Below are positions 58,826 to 64,000 of a stretch of DNA of 64,000 bases, piece by piece. The stretch covers positions 1-64,000 of the forward strand of contig JACPOB010000070.1 of assembly GCA_016185145.1 (NCBI GenBank), given 5' to 3'. The notes under the pieces are model-generated. The model saw nothing but the letters and a program-made list of their open reading frames with translations. It was not told where the DNA came from and made no database searches. The DNA comes from Rhodospirillales bacterium. GTDB taxonomy: Bacteria; Pseudomonadota; Alphaproteobacteria; Reyranellales; Reyranellaceae. The position numbers and the translations under genes were made by a program. Position 1 is the first letter of the stretch. Each line of letters starts with the position of its first letter.

Positions 58826-59434
58826 ATGCGAACAGACGGCACGGCCGCATTGGCGGCCGCGCATCGTGTTTGGGCGCGCCTCGAAGACGTCATGAACCTG
58901 ATCGCCGCCGCGGCGATCTTCTTTTTGATGTTCGTCGGCGTCTTCCAGATCATCGGGCGCACGGTCTTCAATACCGCAATCTACGGCTACATCGACTACA
59001 TGGAGCAGGCGAGCGCGCTGTTCGCCTTCCTCGGCATCTCCTACGCCCAGCGCGTCGGCGCCCATATCCGCATGGACCTGCTGCTGCGCGGCTTCTCCCT
59101 GCGCTTCATGTGGGCGATGGAGCTGTTCGCGGTCGCCGTCGCGCTGGTGATCATCGTCGTCCTGGTCGACACGACGTGGGAGAACTTCCTGCGCGCCTGG
59201 CAGCTCGGCGATTCGACCATCGACATCAAGCTGCCGATCTGGCCGACCAAGCTCCTGGTGCCGGTGGTGCTGGCGATCCTGGCGGTGCGGCTGCTGCTGC
59301 AGGTGCTCGACTACATTCGCCTGGTCCTTCACCCCGATGCCGCACCGATCGCCGTGCCGGTGATCGAGACCATCGAGGTGCAGGCCCAGAACGAGATCGA
59401 GGAAGCGCTCGGTCGCGAAGAGCGGAGGCCATGA
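58826..59434 (+). CDS. dctQ: TRAP transporter small permease (DctQ type)
   Basis: A 202-residue membrane protein with four helices, the small TRAP subunit. It shows IGRTVFNTAIYGYIDYMEQASALFAFLGISYAQRVGAHIRMDLLL, the typical DctQ region. The start at 58826 follows GGGAGGAAAC. It overlaps the DctM gene by four bases (ATGA). It is needed with DctM for sodium-driven uptake of an organic acid. Confidence 0.88.
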   Translation: MRTDGTAALAAAHRVWARLEDVMNLIAAAAIFFLMFVGVFQIIGRTVFNTAIYGYIDYMEQASALFAFLGISYAQRVGAHIRMDLLLRGFSLRFMWAMELFAVAVALVIIVVLVDTTWENFLRAWQLGDSTIDIKLPIWPTKLLVPVVLAILAVRLLLQVLDYIRLVLHPDAAPIAVPVIETIEVQAQNEIEEALGREERRP

Positions 59435-60735
59435 GCATGGAACCGCTCACTCTCGGGATCGTCGGCTGCGCGCTGCTGATCTTCCTCTGCGTGCTGGGCG
59501 TGCGCATCGCCTATGCTGCGGCCATCGTCGGCGCCTTCGGGCTCGCCATGCTGACGGGCTTCGGGCCGGGCCTGCGCACGGCCGGCGTCGTGCCGCACGC
59601 TTCGGTCGTGAACTACACCCTGAGCGTGCTGCCGATGTTCATCCTGATCGGCTATCTCGCCTACTACGCCGGCATCACCCAGGCCGCCTTCGAGGCGGCG
59701 CGGCGCTGGGTGGGCTGGCTGCCGGGCGGGCTCGCCATCGCCACGGTCTATGCCGTGGCGGGCTTCTCGGCGGTCTCCGGCGCCAACACCGCCGCTGCTG
59801 CGGTGTTCGCCAAGGTGGCGATCCCCGAGATGCTGAAGGCGGGCTACAACAAGCGCTTGGCGGCGGGTGTGGTCGCGGCCGGCGCCACGCTCGATTCGCT
59901 GATCCCGCCCAGCGCGCTGCTGGTGGTCTACGGCATCATCACCGAGCAGTCGGTGGGCAAGCTCCTGGTTGCGGGCTTCGCGCCGGGGATCTTCTCGGCC
60001 TTCGTCTATACCGCCATCATCCTGGCGATGTGCTGGCGCAATCCCGCACTGGGGCGGCCGATCACGGGCTACACCTGGCCGCAGCGCTTCCAGTCCCTGC
60101 CCGGCACGCTGCCCATCGTGCTGGTGATCGCCATCATCTTCTATTCGATGCTGTTCGGCTGGGCGACGCCGACCGAGGCGGGGGCGCTGGGCGCGCTCTG
60201 CGTGTTCGTGATCGCGCTCGCCAACAAGATGAAATGGCCCGAACTGCGCGGCGCGCTGCTCGAGACGGCGCGTCTCACGGCGGTGATCTTCACCGTCGTC
60301 TGGGGCGTGCTGATCTTCGTGCGCTTCCTGGGCTTCGCCGGACTGCCCGAGGAGCTGGCGCGCTGGGTGACCGAGCTCAAGGTGGCGCCGATCTGGATCT
60401 TGCTCTCGATCTACGTGATCTACCTGATCCTGGGCACCATCCTGGAGGGCGTCGGCATGTTCCTGCTGACTTTGCCCGTCGTGTTTCCGGTGATCGAGGC
60501 GCTGGGCTACGACCCGATCTGGTTCGGCATCATCCTGGTCAAGCTGAACGGCATTGCCACGCTGTCGCCGCCGGTCGGTCTGGTGGTGTTCGTGGTGAAC
60601 GGTGTGCGGCCCGACATCTCGGTCGCCGACATCTTCCGCGGCATCTGGCCGTTCATCTTCGCCGACATCATCACCATCGGCTGCCTGACGGCCTGGCCCG
60701 AGATCGTGACCTTCATCCTGGATACGGCGTCATGA
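59431..60735 (+). CDS. dctM: TRAP transporter large permease (DctM type)
   Basis: A 434-residue membrane protein of about 12 helices, the usual DctM size. Signatures are FSAVSGANTAAAAVFAKVAIPEM, GATLDSLIPPSALLVVYGIITEQSVGKLL, and ATPTEAGALGAL, plus ILVKLNGIATLSPPVGLVVFV near the C-terminus. It forms the transport path. The matching binding protein is on the other strand 68 bases downstream, an unusual convergent order. Confidence 0.9.
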   Translation: MSMEPLTLGIVGCALLIFLCVLGVRIAYAAAIVGAFGLAMLTGFGPGLRTAGVVPHASVVNYTLSVLPMFILIGYLAYYAGITQAAFEAARRWVGWLPGGLAIATVYAVAGFSAVSGANTAAAAVFAKVAIPEMLKAGYNKRLAAGVVAAGATLDSLIPPSALLVVYGIITEQSVGKLLVAGFAPGIFSAFVYTAIILAMCWRNPALGRPITGYTWPQRFQSLPGTLPIVLVIAIIFYSMLFGWATPTEAGALGALCVFVIALANKMKWPELRGALLETARLTAVIFTVVWGVLIFVRFLGFAGLPEELARWVTELKVAPIWILLSIYVIYLILGTILEGVGMFLLTLPVVFPVIEALGYDPIWFGIILVKLNGIATLSPPVGLVVFVVNGVRPDISVADIFRGIWPFIFADIITIGCLTAWPEIVTFILDTAS

Positions 60736-60737
60736 TT

Positions 60738-60796
60738 CGGACCGCGGGCGTCCCGCCCGCTCATGATTCATGAGCGGGCGGGACGCCCGCGGTCCG
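60738..60796. repeat. Long palindromic repeat, family B, between dctM and dctP
   Basis: Left arm 60738-60766 (CGGACCGCGGGCGTCCCGCC and following) and right arm 60768-60796 are perfect 29-base complements with a one-base loop. It lies between convergent genes, so it may also end their transcripts. Confidence 0.9.
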
Positions 60797-60803
60797 CGTA
60801 TGA

Positions 60804-61853
60804 CTACGACTTCGGCGCCGAGCCCGCCTGGGTCAGCAGGAAGTTCAGGAGCTCCTTGCCCGGAATGCCCTGGCTCTCGCGCAGCTTGACCCATTCCTCC
60901 CACACCGGCTCGCCGCCGGCCTTGCGGAAGGCCGCCAGCTCGTCGGGCGTGAACTTCACGAAGGTGAGCTTCTTCTTGAACAACGGGATGTTCTTCTCGT
61001 CGGCAGCCCGATAGGCCGCCTTGGCCGCCGCCTGGGCGATCGGCTGCGCCTCGATGAAGAGGTCCTTGTACTGCTGAGGCAGCTCGGCCCAGCGGTCGAC
61101 ATGGATCAGGGTCGGGCAGCCGACCGAGCCTAGCGTCATGTTCTCAGTGTACCACTTGCCGACCTCGTAGGTGCGGTACGACTGGTGGGCATAGGTCGAG
61201 GGGAATGCCGCGGCGTCCACCGTGCCGCGTTCCAGCGAAGTGTAGACCTCGGTCGCGTCGACCGAGGTCGGCACGGCGCCGAGCTTCTTCATGGCCTCGC
61301 CGATGCCGGCCAGGGCACGCACGCGCATGCCCTTGAAGTCCTCGGTGGCCTTGGGCTGCTTGCCGCGGCCGACGAACTCGTTGTTGGGCAGCAGCGCCGA
61401 GAGATAGGGCATCGCCTTCCAGCCGGCGAACTCCTTCACCACCGCCGGATGCTTGTGGAAGGCGTTGTGGACCTTCTCCTGCACGTCGGTGTCGGGAATC
61501 GGCAGGAAGGGCAGGTCGAGCGCCGAGTACACCGGCAGCTTCTCCGGATGGTAGGAGGCGCAGATGTTGGTCATCTCGAGACTGCCGACCTTGAGCAGGT
61601 CCAAAAGCTCCTTGGGCTGGCCGAAGCTCTCGTAGCCGATCTGGATCTTGAACTTGCCGCCGGTGCGTTCGTCCATGAACGCCTTCAGCTTCTCGACGTT
61701 GGCCGTGCCGGCGCGCGGCTTGCCCCAGGCGCCGAGCTTCCATCTCACCTCGGGTCCGTCGACGATCTTCGCCTGGGCGAACGCGTTACCCGACCACGCA
61801 ACCACGCTCGCTGCCAACACGGCAGCAACAGTGACGCCTTTGAGACGGTTCAT
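60804..61853 (-). CDS. dctP: TRAP transporter periplasmic substrate-binding protein (DctP type)
   Basis: A 349-residue periplasmic receptor with a Sec signal (GVTVAAVLAASVVAWSGNAFAQA, cleavage about residue 27). The mature part has the TRAP-family pattern: KAFMDERTGGKFKIQIGYESFGQPKELLDLL and KGMRVRALAGIGEAMKKLGAVPTSVDATEVYTSLERGTVDAA, where the Arg (VRAL) normally clamps the carboxylate. The start at 61853 follows GGAGGCATTC. It serves the adjoining dctQM, but is convergent to them. Confidence 0.89.
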   Translation of the reverse strand: MNRLKGVTVAAVLAASVVAWSGNAFAQAKIVDGPEVRWKLGAWGKPRAGTANVEKLKAFMDERTGGKFKIQIGYESFGQPKELLDLLKVGSLEMTNICASYHPEKLPVYSALDLPFLPIPDTDVQEKVHNAFHKHPAVVKEFAGWKAMPYLSALLPNNEFVGRGKQPKATEDFKGMRVRALAGIGEAMKKLGAVPTSVDATEVYTSLERGTVDAAAFPSTYAHQSYRTYEVGKWYTENMTLGSVGCPTLIHVDRWAELPQQYKDLFIEAQPIAQAAAKAAYRAADEKNIPLFKKKLTFVKFTPDELAAFRKAGGEPVWEEWVKLRESQGIPGKELLNFLLTQAGSAPKS

Positions 61854-62003
61854 GAATGCCTCCTGATTTCCTCCCGACATCCTTGTCGTATCGCGGCCTT
61901 TTTTGACGGCCGTTGACTGCAACATTACCGCAACCGTCGCGGGCGCGCGAGCGGTGGCCACGATCAAATCGCATCGCTAAGGTGGCGACGAACGGGGGGG
62001 AGC

Positions 62004-62978
62004 ATGGGCGATCTTTCACGGCGCGCGGCGATTGCGGGATTGGCGGCGGCTGGTGCGGCCGGGCCTGCGCGGGCGGCGGAGTGGCCGGACAAGACGATCG
62101 CCATGATCGTGCCTTATCCCGCGGGAGGCGGCTCGGACACCTTCGCCCGGCCGGTCGCCGCGGCGATGGCCGACCGCTTCAAGCAGTCGATCGTGATCGA
62201 CAACAAGAGCGGCGCCGGCGGCACCGTCGGCACCGCGGTTGCCGCCCGCGCGCCGGCTGACGGCTACACGCTGCTGCTGGGCGATACCGGCCTCACCTAT
62301 GCGCAGGAGATCTATCCCAAGGCGAACTTCGATTTCGCCCGCGACTTCGCGCCGATCAGTGCGGTTGCCCGCGTGCCCTACGTGCTGGTGGTCAATCCCG
62401 CCAGGCTCGACGTGGCGAACCTCGCGGCCTTCATCGCCGCGGCGAAGAAGGCGCCCGGCAGCATCGATGTCGGCTCGGCCGGCCTCGGATCCGTCACGCA
62501 TCTGGCGATCGGCCTGTTCGAGGAGAAGACGGGCACCAGGCTGAACCACGTGCCCTACCGCGGCGGCGCGCCGATGCTGCAGGACCTGCTGGCGGGCCAG
62601 GTCGCCGCCGCCTTCGTCGTGCCGGGCGCCATCGCGCCGCATGTGAAGGCGGGCAAGCTGCGCGCGCTCGCCGTCGCCAACCGCCGCCGCGAGCCGTTGT
62701 TGCCCGACGTGCCGACCATGGACGAGGCGGGGCTGCCGGATTTCCGCGCCACCATCTGGTTCGGCCTGTTCGCCCCCAGGAACACGCCGGCCGCCATTCT
62801 CGACCGCCTGCATGCCGCGACGCAGGCGGCGCTCGAGGAGGAGAAGATCAAGGCGATGTGGATCGACCAGGCAGCGCGGGTCGAGCCCGAGAGCCGTGCC
62901 GACTTCGCCCGCTTCGTCGCCACCGACAGCGAGCGCTGGAGCCGCATCGCCAAGGCCGCCAACATCAAGATGGAGTAA
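62004..62978 (+). CDS. Bug/TctC-family periplasmic solute receptor (first of a tandem pair)
   Basis: A 324-residue receptor with a Tat-like signal (SRRAAIAGLAAAGAAGPARAA). The Bug pattern is complete: TIAMIVPYPAGGGSDTFARPVA, IDNKSGAGGTVGTAVAARAPADGYTLLLG, VPYRGGAPMLQDLLAGQVAAAFV, and TMDEAGLPDFRATIWFGLFAPRNTPAAIL. The start follows GGGGGGAGC. It ends three bases before the next, related gene. Confidence 0.88.
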   Translation: MGDLSRRAAIAGLAAAGAAGPARAAEWPDKTIAMIVPYPAGGGSDTFARPVAAAMADRFKQSIVIDNKSGAGGTVGTAVAARAPADGYTLLLGDTGLTYAQEIYPKANFDFARDFAPISAVARVPYVLVVNPARLDVANLAAFIAAAKKAPGSIDVGSAGLGSVTHLAIGLFEEKTGTRLNHVPYRGGAPMLQDLLAGQVAAAFVVPGAIAPHVKAGKLRALAVANRRREPLLPDVPTMDEAGLPDFRATIWFGLFAPRNTPAAILDRLHAATQAALEEEKIKAMWIDQAARVEPESRADFARFVATDSERWSRIAKAANIKME

Positions 62979-62981
62979 CGC

Positions 62982-63953
62982 GTGACCCTTCTTCGTCGAA
63001 CCGCGCTGGTCGGTGTTGTCGCCGGCGGCGTGACCGGCTTGGCGCGTGCCGCCGACTTCCCGTCGCGACCGATGAACTGGATCGTGCCGTTCCCGCCCGG
63101 CGGCTCGAACGACATCTTCGCGCGGCCGATCGCGGCCTACGTCGGCCAGCGCCTGGGCGAGCCGGTCGTGGTCGACAACCGCGGCGGCGCGGGCGGCACG
63201 ATCGGCGGCATGACGGCGGCACGGGCCAAGCCGGACGGCTGCACCCTGCTGGTGGTCAATCCCAGCCTGACCTTCGCCTCGATCGTCTATGCCGAATCGG
63301 GCTTCGATTTGATGCGCGACTTCGCGCCCATCTCGGGCATGGCCCAGGTGCCGGTGGCGCTGGTGGTCAATCCCGCGAAGATCGACGCCAAGGACCTGTC
63401 GGGCTTTCTGGCGCTGGCGCGCAAGCAGCCGGGCGCGATCAACATCGGCTCGTCGGGCCTCGGCACCATTCCGCATCTCGCCATCGTGCTTCTGCAGCAG
63501 CGGACGGGCATCCAGCTCACGCATGTCCCGTATCGCGGCGGCGGACCGGCGCTGCAGGACATGATGGCGGGCCAGATCGATGCGACCTTCGCGCCGCTCA
63601 GCACCGTGGCTTCCTACGTGCAGTCCGGCAAGCTGCGCGCGCTCGCGGTCGCGGCGCCCAAGCGCGAAGCCGTGCTGCCCGACGTGCCGACCTTCGCCCA
63701 GGCGGGCGTGGCCGATTTCAACGTCAGCACCTGGTATGGCCTGTTCGCGCCCAGGGCGACGCCGGTCGCGATCCTCGACACGCTGCACGGCGCCGTGCAG
63801 GCGGCGCTCGTCGACCCGGGCATCAGGCACATCTGGGCCGAGCAGGGCGCCGAACCCGATCTGCAAAGCCGCCGGGCCTTCACCGACTTCGTGACCCATG
63901 AGGTCGAGCGCTGGAGCCGGATTGCGAGGACAGTCGGGTTGCCCATGGAGTGA
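62982..63953 (+). CDS. Bug/TctC-family periplasmic solute receptor (second of a tandem pair)
   Basis: A 323-residue receptor, paralogous to the previous gene. It has a signal peptide with an Arg pair (LLRRTALVGVVAGGVTGLARAA). MNWIVPFPPGGSNDIFARPIA, VDNRGGAGGTIGGMTAARAKPDGCTLLVV and VPYRGGGPALQDMMAGQIDATFA match the family. The start is GTG at 62982, after the stop of the first copy. A Cys replaces the usual Tyr in DGCTLL. The two probably bind different acids for the same TctAB transporter, encoded elsewhere. Confidence 0.87.
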   Translation: MTLLRRTALVGVVAGGVTGLARAADFPSRPMNWIVPFPPGGSNDIFARPIAAYVGQRLGEPVVVDNRGGAGGTIGGMTAARAKPDGCTLLVVNPSLTFASIVYAESGFDLMRDFAPISGMAQVPVALVVNPAKIDAKDLSGFLALARKQPGAINIGSSGLGTIPHLAIVLLQQRTGIQLTHVPYRGGGPALQDMMAGQIDATFAPLSTVASYVQSGKLRALAVAAPKREAVLPDVPTFAQAGVADFNVSTWYGLFAPRATPVAILDTLHGAVQAALVDPGIRHIWAEQGAEPDLQSRRAFTDFVTHEVERWSRIARTVGLPME

Positions 63954-63958
63954 CTTCG

Positions 63959-64000
63959 TCGGACCGCGGTCCCCGCTCATGTCATGCTCTTCCGGACCGC
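63959..64000. repeat. Family B repeat cut by the window edge
   Basis: CGGACCGCGG and CTCTTCCGGACCGC near the end of the window repeat the outer arm of the family B hairpins. The other half lies beyond position 64000. Confidence 0.6.

Noticed and set aside
1..64000. tRNA, rRNA, prophage or transposase genes.
   Set aside because: No cloverleaf-like tRNA, rRNA segment, phage structural gene, integrase or transposase was recognised by reading both strands. A short tRNA could have been missed without a search tool.

Overview
This is chromosomal DNA from a GC-rich proteobacterium, most likely an alphaproteobacterium of the Rhodospirillales/Hyphomicrobiales type (a Reyranella-like soil or water organism would fit, but I cannot fix the genus). 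The evidence is the strong G/C bias at third codon positions, many solute-binding proteins (four orphan Bug/TctC receptors, two Liv systems, Pot, Opp and TRAP systems), the aerobic benzoyl-CoA (Box) route, and several families of palindromic intergenic repeats. I see no tRNA, rRNA, CRISPR array, prophage or transposase.

Layout. 0-4.2 kb: an ArsR regulator with a SRPBCC protein, a carboxymuconolactone-decarboxylase-like gene divergent from an HxlR regulator with a double operator, and a sulfite-dehydrogenase-like pair (molybdopterin subunit plus monohaem cytochrome c). 4.2-8.1 kb: a putrescine-type ABC transporter, potFGHI. 8.1-11.9 kb: creD divergent from creBC. 12.3-18.6 kb: benzoate-CoA ligase followed by a complete branched-chain-type ABC transporter (livKHMGF), probably aromatic acid uptake and activation. 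18.7-23.6 kb: a membrane adenylate cyclase, an acetyltransferase, a toxin-antitoxin pair lying between a cupin gene and a degraded cupin copy, and a Glu-rich acidic protein. 23.7-28.5 kb: boxC, boxB, a transthyretin-like protein and a Bug receptor. The promoter regions of boxC and the benzoate-CoA ligase gene share a nearly identical 34-bp sequence, so the two clusters look like one regulon split by about 8 kb. BoxA, the reductase partner, is not in the window.

28.5-35.7 kb: an acetyltransferase, an Rrf2 regulator, an acyl-CoA dehydrogenase homologue resembling 3-sulfinopropionyl-CoA desulfinase, two tandem six-TM HAMP cyclases, and a Tat-exported transglutaminase-like protein. 35.8-48.0 kb: a catabolic locus around a GntR regulator with a 31-bp perfect inverted repeat. 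An Opp-type transporter (oppBCDF) and an M28 peptidase-like gene run one way. A TauD-family dioxygenase, two SDRs, a frameshifted oppA and a serine hydrolase run the other. Its substrate is unknown and it is the best candidate for an undescribed pathway.

48.0-55.1 kb: a second livKHMGF system divergent from a fused OHCU decarboxylase/HIU hydrolase (urate to allantoin) and an aldehyde dehydrogenase. 55.2-64.0 kb: a Bug receptor, a CocE/NonD-type esterase, a small membrane protein, a TRAP transporter (dctQM with dctP on the other strand), and two tandem Bug receptors. Palindromic repeats of at least four sequence families sit in many of the gaps, including inside the pot and liv operons.
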